The notes: a model not told the origin generated them from the sequence alone. 64,000 nt of DNA from Alkalimonas cellulosilytica (GCF_036325985.1 NZ_JAUHLI010000008.1:62001-126000), one strand, 5' to 3'. Shown: positions 49,635-59,606, counted from the stretch's first letter. A program made the numbers and translations.

Positions 49635-52127
49635 TCAGAAAGTAGTACCAATATTAAAACTAAAGTTTTCCTGCAAGTCACCGTCGTATTTATTGATGAT
49701 TTTGGCCAGGCTAAAGGTCAGAGGACCCATCGGTGAAATCCATTGCAAGGATACACCGGTACTGACCCGGATCATAGACGGATCTGAGTAATCTGCCAAA
49801 AACGGCTCACGATCAAACTGCCGTTGTTGGGTCAGATTGGCGTAGCGATTAAAGTCAAATTCTGTGTCCCAGACGTTACCAGCATCAACAAAAATACTGG
49901 TTCGTACTGAGTTACGATTGTCCTCACCCAAGAAAGGTGTTGGTGTAATGAGCTCTAAAGTCGCAACCGCCATAGCATTCCCACCAATCGATCGCTGCGA
50001 TACGCTGTAGCGATCGCTGGATGGATCACCCGGCAGATTTCCACTACCACCACTGGTTGGATCTGGCAAACCAGGGATCGAGGTTGGAATGCGGAAAATA
50101 GCGCGTGGGCCAATAATCCGGTGCTCAAAGCCACGGATATTGTAACCACCAGCGGTAAAGTTTTCATTAAATGGTAAGGTGTAATCATAGCCGTTGCGGC
50201 TGCCATAGCCATTACCATAACCAAGCTCCAACTTGCTCATGAAGGTCCAGCTGTGATCACGGCTCAGTGGGATGTATTTACGCGCTTCAAAGGTGGTTTT
50301 AAAGAACTGCAGATCGGAATTCGGAGTAGAAATCCGGCCATTTAAGCCAAAATAATGACCTGCTGTCGGGAACAAGCCGCGGTTCAGCGTACTTTGTACC
50401 CAGCCTGCCGTCAGTTCATAGTTGACGTACTTCAGGCGGCCATCCGGATCATTGCCGTCCAGCAATACATTCTTAAAGTGACGTAACTGATCGTAATCCT
50501 GCAGCAAGCTCAAATCATTGACGCTGATAGAACCACCAAAATTCAATCGGTTGTACTCGTTGATGGGGATCCCCATCGAGGTACCAATACCATAGCGTGT
50601 TTGGCGGTAAGCTTCCAGGTTGGAGCTTAGGCTGCTGTAATCCGTTTTGGTGTAAAATAACTGACCACCCAAACTGACCCCATCCAGGGTGAAGTAAGGG
50701 TTGTTGTAATTCAAAGCAACCGTTTTCTGGTACTTGTTGGTATTCAAATTGATACCGGCACTGTTACCAGAACCCATAAAGTTGGTTTGCTCTACGCCAA
50801 TCTGGAATGCCAAGCCCTGGAAGTCACCGTACGAAATACCGGCATTAAAACTACCAGACGGTTGTTCACGGACATTAAAGGTAATATCCACCTGATCTTC
50901 GATACCCGGTACATCACGGGTTTCAAACTCAATTCGCTCGACATAAGGCAAGCGCTGGATACGCTGCTTGGAAAGCTCGAGCGCGTCGTTTGACAACCAG
51001 CCCCCTTCCAGCTGACGCAATTCGCGACGGAACACTTCGTCTTTGGTGTTGGCATTCCCAGCGATATCAATACGGCGCACATAGATGCGTTTACCCGGAT
51101 CAACATTGATGGTCAGCTCCACTTCTTTGCTGTCGTCGTTGATATCGGGAATGGTGGTCACCCGCGAGTTGGCATAGCCAAAACGAGCCAGGATCCGGCT
51201 AATGGTTTCTTCGGTAAAAGTCACTAAAGCACCATTGTAAAGCTCGCCTGGGCGAATGGGTACGATGCGTTCAATCAAAGCATCCTGACCTATCAAATCG
51301 CCGGCAAAGCGAACGCCGGTGACGGTATACTGCTCGCCTTCAGTGACATTCAACGTAACATAGACAGAGGACTTGTCCGGACTGACCGAAACCTGAGACG
51401 AGTCGATGCTAAAGCGCAGATAGCCCCGGTCCAGGTAGTAACTTTGCACCCGCTCAAAATCGCCTTGCAACGTCTGCTTCTGATAACGGTCTGAGGATAA
51501 GAAGCGCCACCAGGGTTTATCCTGGCCAGACTCAAACACGCTCAGCAAGGTGTCATTGTCGAATACTTCATTGCCAACAATATTGATTTGCCGAACCGAA
51601 GCCGCATCACCTTCATCAAACTTAATTTTGACATTCACCCGGTTGCGCGGTAGATACACCAGCTCAACTTCAACATTGGCCTGGTACTTACCCACACCAT
51701 GGTAAAACTCGGTCAGGCCATTTTCTACACTGCGTAAAATAGTGCGATCCAGCGGTTCGCCAACCTGAATACGCTGTGCCGATAAACTTTCATTCAGCTG
51801 ATCATCCTTGATGTCTTTATTGCCATCAAATTCGATGCTGTTAATTGTGGGGCGTTCTTTCAAGCGGTAGATCACCGCATTGCCATCCCGCAATACGCGA
51901 ATGTCATCAAAGTGGCCCGCAGAAAACAGTGTTTTGATGCTTCGGGACAAGGTGTACTCAGTGACCGAGTCACCAATACTGAAAGGAATGTTATTCAGAG
52001 CTGCACCTAAAGCAACCCGCTGCAAACCTTCGACCTGAATATCCTGCACCACAAAGGGTTCATCGGCATGGATGGTGTGACTGATTCCAGCAAGCAGCAT
52101 GGCAGCTGCCAATCGTTTCATTATCAT
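49635..52127 (-). CDS. bamA: Outer membrane assembly factor BamA
   Basis: An 830-residue Omp85 protein, the core of the BAM complex that inserts beta-barrel proteins into the outer membrane. A signal peptide ends around 'THIHADEP'-type residues (here 'SHTIHADEPF'). Five POTRA domains cover about 24-425, and the barrel follows, ending in 'NIGTTF' with a terminal Phe. The region 'RGFEHRIIGPR' matches the conserved loop-6 area (VRGF/Y motif). It lies between rseP and skp, the universal order here. Confidence 0.97.
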   Translation of the reverse strand: MIMKRLAAAMLLAGISHTIHADEPFVVQDIQVEGLQRVALGAALNNIPFSIGDSVTEYTLSRSIKTLFSAGHFDDIRVLRDGNAVIYRLKERPTINSIEFDGNKDIKDDQLNESLSAQRIQVGEPLDRTILRSVENGLTEFYHGVGKYQANVEVELVYLPRNRVNVKIKFDEGDAASVRQINIVGNEVFDNDTLLSVFESGQDKPWWRFLSSDRYQKQTLQGDFERVQSYYLDRGYLRFSIDSSQVSVSPDKSSVYVTLNVTEGEQYTVTGVRFAGDLIGQDALIERIVPIRPGELYNGALVTFTEETISRILARFGYANSRVTTIPDINDDSKEVELTINVDPGKRIYVRRIDIAGNANTKDEVFRRELRQLEGGWLSNDALELSKQRIQRLPYVERIEFETRDVPGIEDQVDITFNVREQPSGSFNAGISYGDFQGLAFQIGVEQTNFMGSGNSAGINLNTNKYQKTVALNYNNPYFTLDGVSLGGQLFYTKTDYSSLSSNLEAYRQTRYGIGTSMGIPINEYNRLNFGGSISVNDLSLLQDYDQLRHFKNVLLDGNDPDGRLKYVNYELTAGWVQSTLNRGLFPTAGHYFGLNGRISTPNSDLQFFKTTFEARKYIPLSRDHSWTFMSKLELGYGNGYGSRNGYDYTLPFNENFTAGGYNIRGFEHRIIGPRAIFRIPTSIPGLPDPTSGGSGNLPGDPSSDRYSVSQRSIGGNAMAVATLELITPTPFLGEDNRNSVRTSIFVDAGNVWDTEFDFNRYANLTQQRQFDREPFLADYSDPSMIRVSTGVSLQWISPMGPLTFSLAKIINKYDGDLQENFSFNIGTTF

Positions 52128-52152
52128 TCTGTGAACAACTTTTGATTAGTGA

Positions 52153-53508
52153 TTACAAACGAGAAATATCGTTGAGTAGCGCAATTCCCATCAACAGCAG
52201 AAGAACCATGGCTCCTATCCGAAAACCTATCTCCTGCGCCTTTTCAGAGACCGGTTTGCCACGTATTAGTTCAACAACCATGTACATTAAGTGCCCGCCA
52301 TCCAAAATCGGCAAAGGCAATAAATTGATGACCCCAAGGTTGACACTGATCAAGGCCAGGAAGGTCAAAAATGCGATCAAGCCAATACTGGCTGTCGTTC
52401 CTGCACCCTGGGCAATCGAAATAGGCCCGCTTAAATGCCGTACCGACACATCGCCAAAAATAAACTTGCCAATCATGCTAAAACTAAGCCGGGTGAGCTG
52501 CCAGGTTTGCTGTACCCCTACCTGCAGTGCTGTCAGCGGATTATGCCGCTTGGTATAGCGTATTCCTTCCGGCCAGCCACTACTCGCTGGCACTATCCCC
52601 AGATAGCCCTGCGTGAAGCCATCGGCAGTTTGCCGTTCTCCGGGTACAACTGTCAAGGCCAGTGACTGACCTTGCCGTAGAATGCGCATGTCAAGGGGAG
52701 TGGACGGGTTATTTTGTATCCATTCAGTTAATTGATACCAGCTTTGCAACGCTGAATTATCAACATGGGTAATTTCATCGCCGACTTCCAATCCAGCTAG
52801 CGCTGCCGGGGAACCTGGTTCGATATGGGCCAAAGTCGTCAAGGGAATTGGCATCATCAAATCGATGCCAAGGCTATCAAAAATCGTTTGCCTGTCCGGG
52901 TCAAACTGCCACTGACGGGTATCGAGCTGACGCTCGGTCAACTGGCCACTTTGCCTATGCTGCAACTGCAGCGTCATTTGGTTACGGCCAAGTTGCTCTA
53001 CCAGCAATAAATTGAGCGTACGCACATCGGCAGCCGAACGACCATTCACCGCAGTGATTTGATAGTCGGGTTGCAATTCTGCACTGGCGGCTATCGAGCC
53101 GGATCGTACATCGGCAATCACAGGTTTGGCTTCAGGCACACCTATCATGTACATCAGCCAGAGCACAAAGATGGCAAAGATAAAGTTGGCCATCGGGCCT
53201 GCCACAATAATCGCCATACGCTGCTGCACGGTTTTCTGATTAAAAGCCAGATCTTTAAACTGCGGCAGCACTGGATCAAAACGGTCGTCCAGCATGCGGA
53301 CATAGCCACCAAGCGGGATCATCGCTACCACAAACTCGGTGCCCTGCCGATCACGCCAACGGAATAACGCTTTGCCAAAGCCTATCGAAAACCGTTTTAC
53401 CAGCACGCCATTTTTACGCGCCACCCAGAAATGGCCGAACTCGTGCACGGTGATCAGAATGCCAAGGGCAATCACAAAACTGGCAATATTCCAGATAAGC
53501 GCGCTCAT
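52153..53508 (-). CDS. rseP: Site-2 protease RseP
   Basis: A 451-residue zinc intramembrane metalloprotease of the sigma-E envelope-stress pathway, which cleaves RseA after DegS. HExxH is in 'TVHEFGHFWVARKNG' near 22-26, two PDZ domains occupy the periplasmic middle, and 'NLLPLPILDGGHLMYMVVE' near 390 supplies the third zinc ligand. Four membrane segments are visible. Its ATG overlaps the dxr stop. Confidence 0.96.
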   Translation of the reverse strand: MSALIWNIASFVIALGILITVHEFGHFWVARKNGVLVKRFSIGFGKALFRWRDRQGTEFVVAMIPLGGYVRMLDDRFDPVLPQFKDLAFNQKTVQQRMAIIVAGPMANFIFAIFVLWLMYMIGVPEAKPVIADVRSGSIAASAELQPDYQITAVNGRSAADVRTLNLLLVEQLGRNQMTLQLQHRQSGQLTERQLDTRQWQFDPDRQTIFDSLGIDLMMPIPLTTLAHIEPGSPAALAGLEVGDEITHVDNSALQSWYQLTEWIQNNPSTPLDMRILRQGQSLALTVVPGERQTADGFTQGYLGIVPASSGWPEGIRYTKRHNPLTALQVGVQQTWQLTRLSFSMIGKFIFGDVSVRHLSGPISIAQGAGTTASIGLIAFLTFLALISVNLGVINLLPLPILDGGHLMYMVVELIRGKPVSEKAQEIGFRIGAMVLLLLMGIALLNDISRL

Positions 53509-54716
53509 GCTAACGGCCCTTGAATGAAGTGTTCTGCAACCATGCGGGCCTGTTGATCCAGTTCCAGAATCGCCTCCAGCTCAGTCGCTGTTGCAACTGC
53601 GAATTGTTCGAGGACTGCGGCATTGACCAGCGCAATCTGATCAAAGCGCAGTTGTCCGGCTAAAAATGCGCTCACTGCCACTTCGTTGGCAGCATTCAAA
53701 GCAGTGGTAGCAGCCTGACCATAGCGACAGGCATCAATCGCCAGGTAGAGATTTGGGAAGCGCGACCGCTCAGCACTTGAGAATGACAGGGCAGATAAAG
53801 TGCTAAAATCCAATGGGGCTACCTGTGTACTAATCCGCTCAGGGTAGGCCATGGCATAGGCAATGGGCGTGCACATATCGGGTTGACCGAGCTGGGCAAT
53901 CACAGAGCCGTCCTGGTACTGCACCATCGAGTGGATCACGCTTTGCGGGTGGATCACCACTTCAATTTGCTCGACCGGACAATGAAACAACCAATGCGCT
54001 TCAATCAGTTCCAGCCCTTTGTTCATCATGGTGGCACTGTCGACAGAAATTTTTTGCCCCATATCCCAGTTCGGGTGGGCAACCGCCTGAGCTGGCGTAA
54101 TGTGGGCAAAGTCACTCAGCGGCGTCTGTAAAAACGGCCCACCACTGGCAGTCAGAATGATCTTACTAATGCGCTGTTGCTGCAGGCTGTCCGTCTGCAA
54201 CTGATGCCGGCAGACGGCCTGTTGCAATGAAGCAGGTAAACATTGGAAAATAGCATTGTGCTCACTATCAATCGGCAGTAAACGTGCACCGGATTGCTGC
54301 ACCTGCTGCATAAAGAGTGCACCGGCCATCACCAACGCCTCTTTATTGGCCAGCAGCACCGTTTTAGCGGCTTTCACTGCTGCCAGGGTCGGCAATAATC
54401 CGGCCGCACCCACAATAGCAGCCATTACCATATCCGCTTCCGGATGCGCCGCTACATCACAGAGCGCCTGCTCTCCAGCCAACACCTCGGTTTGGCTGCC
54501 TGCAGCCTGCAATTGCTGTTGCAACTCCCTGGCAGCTGCATGCTCGGACATCACCGCGTAGCGCGGCTGAAAACGCAGGCAAAGCTGCAGCATGGCATGG
54601 ACCGAGCGGTGCGCTGTTAATGCCAGCACAGCAAAGCGATCCGGATGCTCTGCCGCTACTTTCAGGGTACTTTGGCCAATGGAGCCGGTAGCTCCCAAAA
54701 TCACCAGTTGCTGCAT
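53505..54716 (-). CDS. dxr: 1-deoxy-D-xylulose 5-phosphate reductoisomerase
   Basis: A 403-residue enzyme of the MEP isoprenoid pathway that makes 2-C-methyl-D-erythritol 4-phosphate with NADPH. The N-terminal 'ILGATGSIGQSTLKVAAEHP' binds NADPH, 'PIDSEHNAIFQCL' and 'ASGGPFL' are the metal/substrate residues. It supplies the isoprenoid units used by the nearby uppS. It directly follows cdsA and overlaps rseP. Confidence 0.97.
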   Translation of the reverse strand: MQQLVILGATGSIGQSTLKVAAEHPDRFAVLALTAHRSVHAMLQLCLRFQPRYAVMSEHAAARELQQQLQAAGSQTEVLAGEQALCDVAAHPEADMVMAAIVGAAGLLPTLAAVKAAKTVLLANKEALVMAGALFMQQVQQSGARLLPIDSEHNAIFQCLPASLQQAVCRHQLQTDSLQQQRISKIILTASGGPFLQTPLSDFAHITPAQAVAHPNWDMGQKISVDSATMMNKGLELIEAHWLFHCPVEQIEVVIHPQSVIHSMVQYQDGSVIAQLGQPDMCTPIAYAMAYPERISTQVAPLDFSTLSALSFSSAERSRFPNLYLAIDACRYGQAATTALNAANEVAVSAFLAGQLRFDQIALVNAAVLEQFAVATATELEAILELDQQARMVAEHFIQGPLA

Positions 54717-55580
54717 TTAGTAAAAACCACCCAGCAAGGCAACCAACAAGGCATAAAGCGGCGCTGTAGCCGTCAGGCTGTCTATCCTATCCAAAATGCC
54801 GCCATGCCCCGGCAACATACGGCCACTGTCTTTCACGCCGGCTACCCGCTTTAACATGCTTTCGGTTAAATCACCAAACACCGATAAAGTGGTCAGCACG
54901 AAGGCAGCGACAAAAAGCACCGGGCTCTGCTCAGGCCAGCCCAAATACCAGCAAAAAGCCGCCAACAGCAAAAACACCATACCAAGGCCACCTAACATAC
55001 CTTCAATGGTTTTGCCCGGGCTGACTTTTGGCATCAGCTTGGTGCGGCCAAAAGGCTTTCCTACTAAATAGCCACCGATATCTGCAGCCCACACCAATGC
55101 CAGTAAACCACAAATAAGCCAGGCGCCGGCATAGGGATTGACCTCGATACCGACACTGCGCACCAGCACAATGGCCAACCAGGCCGGCACCAGGGTTAGC
55201 AGCCCCATCACGGCACGTAACCAAAGTTGTTTCGACCAAAGCTGTTGGCTGGCAGGAAAGCTCACTACCAGCACCACCGCCAATCCCCACCACAATATGC
55301 CAGCCGCCAGCACAGCAAAAATTAAGGCCGAGCCGGTGTAAGGCCAATTCAGATTAACGGGCAGCAAAAAGTAAGTCGTCAGCATCAGCACAGCGGTTAA
55401 TACCACAAAACCCCACCGCTTGCGGCTGTTCGTTAACCCACAGAAACTGCCCCACTCCCAGGCACCCAATAAAAAAGCGCCGGCGACAAAAGCGGCAAAG
55501 GCAGGTAAGGGAAGAAAAAATACGGCGGCCAGCGCCAATGGAGCCAGGATCACTGCTGTTATTATGCGTTGTTTTAGCAA
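54717..55580 (-). CDS. cdsA: Phosphatidate cytidylyltransferase
   Basis: A protein of about 287 residues with eight or so membrane helices that makes CDP-diacylglycerol from phosphatidic acid and CTP. The signature runs 'SMLKRVAGVKDSGRMLPGHG' and continues 'GILDRIDS' near the C-terminus. No ATG stands at the conserved start. TTG at 55580 follows AAGGA by 7 nt, gives 'MLKQRIITAVILAP', and begins one base after the uppS stop. A long upstream in-frame extension would overlap uppS and is rejected. Confidence 0.93.
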   Translation of the reverse strand: MLKQRIITAVILAPLALAAVFFLPLPAFAAFVAGAFLLGAWEWGSFCGLTNSRKRWGFVVLTAVLMLTTYFLLPVNLNWPYTGSALIFAVLAAGILWWGLAVVLVVSFPASQQLWSKQLWLRAVMGLLTLVPAWLAIVLVRSVGIEVNPYAGAWLICGLLALVWAADIGGYLVGKPFGRTKLMPKVSPGKTIEGMLGGLGMVFLLLAAFCWYLGWPEQSPVLFVAAFVLTTLSVFGDLTESMLKRVAGVKDSGRMLPGHGGILDRIDSLTATAPLYALLVALLGGFY

Positions 55581-55581
55581 A

Positions 55582-56352
55582 TTATGTTCCTTTCGATTGG
55601 CGGCTTGCCAATGCACACACTTGTTCTGAGGTACAGCCAAAGCGGCGCTCACGGCTGATAAAAGCCGCCACAGCTTCGGCAAACACCTGCTGATCAAAAT
55701 CTGGCCATAAGGTATCGGTGAACCAAAGCTCAGCGTAAGCAGCCTGCCATAATAAAAAATTACTGATGCGTACATCACCACCGGTACGGATCAGTAAATC
55801 CAGTTCAGGTAAATCCGACAACTGAATATATTGAGCCATGGCCTGTTCGTCAATGGCATCCACGGCCAGACGACCAGCACTGACTTCTATGGCTAATTGA
55901 CGGGCAGCCTGGCTGATATCCCAACGACCACCATAGTTGGCGGCTATGGTCAGGGTCAGAGCCCGGTTATCTGCTGTTAATGCTTCAGCGGCTTTAATTT
56001 GTTTTCGTAGTGCTTCATCAAAAGCACTCAGATCGCCACAAACCCGCAGGCGTACCTGGTTCTTATGCAGGTTTTTTACTTCACTTTTCAGCATCAGCAT
56101 AAACAGCTGCATCAGGCTGCTGACTTCTTCAGCTGGCCGTTGCCAGTTCTCACTGCTAAAAGCAAACAAGGTGAGCGCTGAAATTCCCAGCTCACGACAA
56201 AACCGTACACTGCGTCGAACCGCATCCGCTCCTTTCTTATGACCCCAGACCCGGGGTTTTCCTTGTTGTTTCGCCCAGCGGCCATTCCCATCCATAATAA
56301 TGGCAACATGCTGAGGTAATTCATTTTGCTTCAGATGTGACGGTGTAGACAT
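55582..56352 (-). CDS. uppS: Undecaprenyl diphosphate synthase
   Basis: A 256-residue cis-prenyltransferase that makes the C55 lipid carrier for peptidoglycan. 'AIIMDGNGRWAKQQGKPRVWGH' near residue 16 carries the catalytic Asp and the diphosphate-binding loop. 'LLIRTGGDVRISNFLLWQAAYAELWF' near 190-215 is the second signature. A terminator lies between it and frr, so it probably starts a new transcript. Confidence 0.96.
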   Translation of the reverse strand: MSTPSHLKQNELPQHVAIIMDGNGRWAKQQGKPRVWGHKKGADAVRRSVRFCRELGISALTLFAFSSENWQRPAEEVSSLMQLFMLMLKSEVKNLHKNQVRLRVCGDLSAFDEALRKQIKAAEALTADNRALTLTIAANYGGRWDISQAARQLAIEVSAGRLAVDAIDEQAMAQYIQLSDLPELDLLIRTGGDVRISNFLLWQAAYAELWFTDTLWPDFDQQVFAEAVAAFISRERRFGCTSEQVCALASRQSKGT

Positions 56353-56369
56353 GCGACCCCTGCATCAAT

Positions 56370-56402
56370 AAAAAACGCCGTGAGACAACCTGCCACGGCG
56401 TT
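56370..56402 (-). terminator. Terminator after frr
   Basis: On the minus strand AACGCCGTG pairs with CACGGCGTT (56374-56382 and 56394-56402) around an 11-nt loop, and a T run follows (complement of the A run at 56370-56375). It separates frr from uppS. Confidence 0.85.
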
Positions 56403-56421
56403 CCATCAGTCTAAGACCCGC

Positions 56422-56979
56422 TTAAACTTCCATTAGTTCTTTTTCTTTGTCAGCCAGGACTTCATCCACCCGCTTCACGTACAGATCTGTCAACTTCTGA
56501 ATTTCATCAGTTGCCCGGCGCTCATCATCTTCGGTAATGTCTTTGTCTTTTAACAAGACTTTTAAGTCGTTGTTGGCATCGCGGCGGATATTGCGAATCG
56601 CCACCCGGCCCTGTTCGGCTTCCGCTTTTACCACTTTAACCAAATCACGACGGCGCTCTTCGGTCAATGCTGGCAAAGGAATACGGATACTGGTACCGGC
56701 ACTCATAGGGTTTAAACCCAAGTCAGAGTTGATGATGGCTTTTTCCACCGCTGCAGCGGCACTTTTATCAAACACCGTCAGGCTCAAAGTGCGGGCATCT
56801 TCTACCGTGACATTAGCCACCTGACGCAGCGGCGTATCAACCCCGTAGTAAGGTACCATAATGTTATCCAGCAGGCTGGGATGGGCCCGACCGGTGCGAA
56901 CTTTGGACAGTTGAGATTTCAGTGCATCCACACTTTTTTCCATCCGGCTTTTGCTGTCATTGATAATATCGTTAATCAC
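56422..56979 (-). CDS. frr: Ribosome recycling factor
   Basis: A 185-residue protein, the normal length, that splits post-termination ribosomes with EF-G. The long three-helix bundle is clear, with 'SKVRTGRAHPSLLDNIMVPYYG' near 25-46 and 'ERRRDLVKVVKAEAEQGRVAIRNIRRDAN' near 110-138. It is 77 bp after pyrH. Confidence 0.97.
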   Translation of the reverse strand: MINDIINDSKSRMEKSVDALKSQLSKVRTGRAHPSLLDNIMVPYYGVDTPLRQVANVTVEDARTLSLTVFDKSAAAAVEKAIINSDLGLNPMSAGTSIRIPLPALTEERRRDLVKVVKAEAEQGRVAIRNIRRDANNDLKVLLKDKDITEDDERRATDEIQKLTDLYVKRVDEVLADKEKELMEV

Positions 56980-57056
56980 TTCAGTTATCCTTGTAAGCGG
57001 TCAGCTCTTTGTACTTGTCAATACTACGGTAAATTGCGCAGTAAATTCGAACTAGT

Positions 57057-57791
57057 TTACTGTAAATTCTCAGCGTGGTCGATCAGAGTTCCTTCAACCT
57101 CTCCCATCACCACCCGTTTTAAAGCGCCGGCCGTGTTCATATTAAATACCCGGATTGGCATGCTGTGATCCCGCGCCAGCGTAAAGGCCGCCAAATCCAT
57201 CACTTTAAGCTCTTTCTCCAGCACTTCACTGTAGCTTAGCGTGCTGTACATGGTGGCAGCCGGATCTTTGACCGGATCGGCCGAGTACACACCATCTACT
57301 TTGGTCGCTTTGAGTACGGCATCGGCTTCAATTTCAATTGCACGCAAACAAGCAGCGGAGTCGGTGGTAAAAAATGGATTACCGGTCCCGGCAGAAAAAA
57401 TCACCACCCGGCCGGATTTGAGCAAACTGATGGCTTCGGCCCAACTGTAATTGTCACAGACGCCATTTAAAGGCACGGCACTCATCATGCGGGCATTGAC
57501 GTAGGCACGGTGCAGCGCATCACGCATCGCCAGGCCATTCATCACGGTAGCCAGCATGCCCATATGGTCGCCGACCACGCGGTTCATTCCGGCCTTTGCC
57601 AGGCCTTCGCCACGAAAAATATTGCCGCCGCCAATCACGATACCTACCTGTACCCCCAGCTCGACAATCTCTTTGATTTCCTGCGCCATCCGATCCAGCA
57701 CTTTGGGGTCGATACCAAAGCCTTCGTCTCCCATCAGGGCTTCACCGCTTAGTTTCAGTAATATGCGTCGGTATGCTGGTTTCGGGTTCAT
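57057..57791 (-). CDS. pyrH: UMP kinase
   Basis: A 244-residue hexameric amino-acid-kinase-fold enzyme that makes UDP from UMP, the source of UDP-sugars and UTP. 'RILLKLSGEALMG' and 'VGIVIGGGNIFRG' are the nucleotide and UMP-binding loops, and 'FSAGTGNPFFTTDSAA' the acceptor site. It lies between tsf and frr. The tsf terminator stands upstream, so it should have its own promoter or depend on read-through. Confidence 0.97.
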   Translation of the reverse strand: MNPKPAYRRILLKLSGEALMGDEGFGIDPKVLDRMAQEIKEIVELGVQVGIVIGGGNIFRGEGLAKAGMNRVVGDHMGMLATVMNGLAMRDALHRAYVNARMMSAVPLNGVCDNYSWAEAISLLKSGRVVIFSAGTGNPFFTTDSAACLRAIEIEADAVLKATKVDGVYSADPVKDPAATMYSTLSYSEVLEKELKVMDLAAFTLARDHSMPIRVFNMNTAGALKRVVMGEVEGTLIDHAENLQ

Positions 57792-57846
57792 GCGTGCTCC
57801 ATCTGATTATCCGCTGTACAGGCTGGTTTTCTGCTGGCAGCCGGCC

Positions 57847-57873
57847 AAAAAAAACCGCGACCTGAGGTCGCGG
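57847..57873 (-). terminator. Terminator after tsf
   Basis: CCGCGACC and GGTCGCGG pair (57855-57862 with 57866-57873) around a 3-nt loop. On the minus strand eight T follow (complement of 57847-57854). It ends the rpsB-tsf transcript before pyrH. Confidence 0.9.
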
Positions 57874-57912
57874 CTATTCTAGCTTTTTTTGCCCAAAGGC
57901 TAAAGCGCAAAT

Positions 57913-58785
57913 TTACTTCTTAGCGGCAGCAATTTGTGCAGCAACTTCAGCAGCAAAATCTTCTTCTTTCTTCTCGATGCCTTCACCTACTTCCAGGCGA
58001 ATGAAAGACACGGCATCGGCACCGTTTTGCTTTAAGAAATCACCGGTAGTGATGGCTGGATCTTTCACAAATGGCTGACCAGTCAGGCTGACTTCGCCAG
58101 TGAACTTGGCCATACGGCCAGCGACCATCTTTTCCGCGATTTCTTGTGGCTTACCACTGTTTACCGCGATTTCGATCTGGATAGCGCGCTCACGCTCTAC
58201 CACATCGGCTGGTACGTCTTCTGGCTTCACGAAGCCAGGGTTGTTGGCTGCGATGTGCATGGCAACGTCTTTAGCGATTTCTTCGTTACCGCCGTTAAGT
58301 ACCGCCAAAACACCGATGCGGCCAGAGTGGACGTACTGACCAATGGTCTCGCCTTCCACCACAGCAATACGACGTACATTGATGTTTTCGCCGATTTTAG
58401 CCACCAGAGCGGCACGGGTTTCATCCACAGTGCTGCCGTTCAGATCGGTCGCCAGCAATGCATCCAGTGCAAAGATCTTGTTGCCGTGAACCAGATCTGC
58501 CACGCTGTTTGCGAACGCTAAGAAGTTGCTATCACGAGCAACAAAATCCGTCTCACAGTTAAACTCAACAGCAACACCGTAGCCATTGCCAACGCGGGTT
58601 AAAATAGTACCTTCAGCAGCAACACGGCCAGCTTTCTTAGCCGCTTTGGCCAGACCGCTCTTACGCATCTCATCAATTGCCGCTTCGATATCACCTTTGG
58701 TTTCTTCCAAAGCTTTTTTACAATCCATCATGCCTGCGCCGGTACGCTCGCGCAGTTCTTTTACTAAGGCAGCAGTTACAGCCAT
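57913..58785 (-). CDS. tsf: Elongation factor Ts
   Basis: A 290-residue protein that recharges EF-Tu by exchanging GDP for GTP. The start 'MAVTAALVKELRERTGAGMMDCKKAL' contains the first EF-Ts signature; 'FNCETDFVARD' near 80 is a second one. An in-frame extension of 11 residues upstream lacks a good start. It follows rpsB after about 92 bp with a hairpin in between. Confidence 0.97.
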   Translation of the reverse strand: MAVTAALVKELRERTGAGMMDCKKALEETKGDIEAAIDEMRKSGLAKAAKKAGRVAAEGTILTRVGNGYGVAVEFNCETDFVARDSNFLAFANSVADLVHGNKIFALDALLATDLNGSTVDETRAALVAKIGENINVRRIAVVEGETIGQYVHSGRIGVLAVLNGGNEEIAKDVAMHIAANNPGFVKPEDVPADVVERERAIQIEIAVNSGKPQEIAEKMVAGRMAKFTGEVSLTGQPFVKDPAITTGDFLKQNGADAVSFIRLEVGEGIEKKEEDFAAEVAAQIAAAKK

Positions 58786-58817
58786 CAGAGTATCCTCGTT
58801 ATCAATCGGGTTGAACA

Positions 58818-58839
58818 AACAGAGGCCGAAGCCTCTGTT
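58818..58839 (-). promoter_or_regulatory. Hairpin in the rpsB-tsf gap
   Basis: A 9-bp stem, AACAGAGGC/GCCTCTGTT (58818-58826 with 58831-58839), around CGAA. It has no T run, so it is more likely an attenuating or RNA-protecting hairpin than a full terminator. A similar partial stop lowers or sets tsf relative to rpsB in related bacteria. Confidence 0.5.
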
Positions 58840-58877
58840 GATGTCTTTGTCAGTTCAGCTCCAACGGAGCCAACAGC

Positions 58878-59606
58878 TTATTCAGCTTCGACGAAACCTT
58901 CAGCTTCCGCCTGAACTTCGATGGTGTTGCTACGGCCTTCAGCGACCGCCTGGCTTACAGCAGACAGATACAGCTGAATGGCACGAATGGCGTCATCGTT
59001 ACCAGGAATGATGTAGTCGATGCCTTTTGGATCAGAGTTGGTATCGACAACAGCCACTACCGGGATACCCAGGTTGTTGGCTTCTTTCACGGCAATGTGC
59101 TCATGGTCGGCGTCGATCACGAACAGTACGTCTGGTAAGCCGCCCATATCTTTGATACCGCCCAGGCTTTTTTCCAGCTTGTCCATTTCACGGGTACGAT
59201 CCAAGGCTTCTTTTTTGGTCAGCTTGTCGAAAGTACCGTCCTGGCTTTGTGCTTCTAAATCTTTCAGACGCTTGATGGACTGACGAACGGTTTTCCAGTT
59301 GGTCAGCATGCCACCCAACCAGCGATGGTCAACGTAGTACTGGTCACAGCCTTTTGCCGCTTCTTTAATGGCTTCAGAAGCTGCACGCTTGGTACCAACA
59401 AACAGGATTTTGCCTTTTTTAGCAGAAACCTGCTGGATGAAGCTCAGCGCATCATTCATCAACGGAACGGTTTTTTCCAGGTTGATGATATGCACTTTGT
59501 TGCGCGCGCCGAAGATGAACGGCTTCATTTTCGGGTTCCAGTAACGGGTTTGGTGACCGAAGTGGACACCCGCCTGAAGCATGTCACGCATTGAAACTTT
59601 TGCCAT
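58878..59606 (-). CDS. rpsB: 30S ribosomal protein S2
   Basis: A 242-residue S2, needed to complete the 30S subunit and bind S1. Family motifs are 'MRDMLQAGVHFGHQTRYWNPKM' at the start and 'DVLFVIDADHEHIAVKEANNLGIPVVAVVDTNSDP' near 170-205. It is the first gene of the rpsB-tsf transcript and is preceded by a long leader and a promoter listed here. Confidence 0.98.
   Translation of the reverse strand: MAKVSMRDMLQAGVHFGHQTRYWNPKMKPFIFGARNKVHIINLEKTVPLMNDALSFIQQVSAKKGKILFVGTKRAASEAIKEAAKGCDQYYVDHRWLGGMLTNWKTVRQSIKRLKDLEAQSQDGTFDKLTKKEALDRTREMDKLEKSLGGIKDMGGLPDVLFVIDADHEHIAVKEANNLGIPVVAVVDTNSDPKGIDYIIPGNDDAIRAIQLYLSAVSQAVAEGRSNTIEVQAEAEGFVEAE

Noticed and set aside
54717..55781. A 354-residue version of cdsA
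   Set aside because: The 67 extra residues overlap the uppS end and carry no cdsA homology; a TTG with good ribosome site gives the normal length.
57001..57056. Perfect TTGACA (minus strand, 57016-57021) in the pyrH-frr gap as an frr promoter
   Set aside because: No acceptable -10 occurs 16-18 nt downstream (GCTTAC/CTTACA at best), so I did not list it as a promoter.
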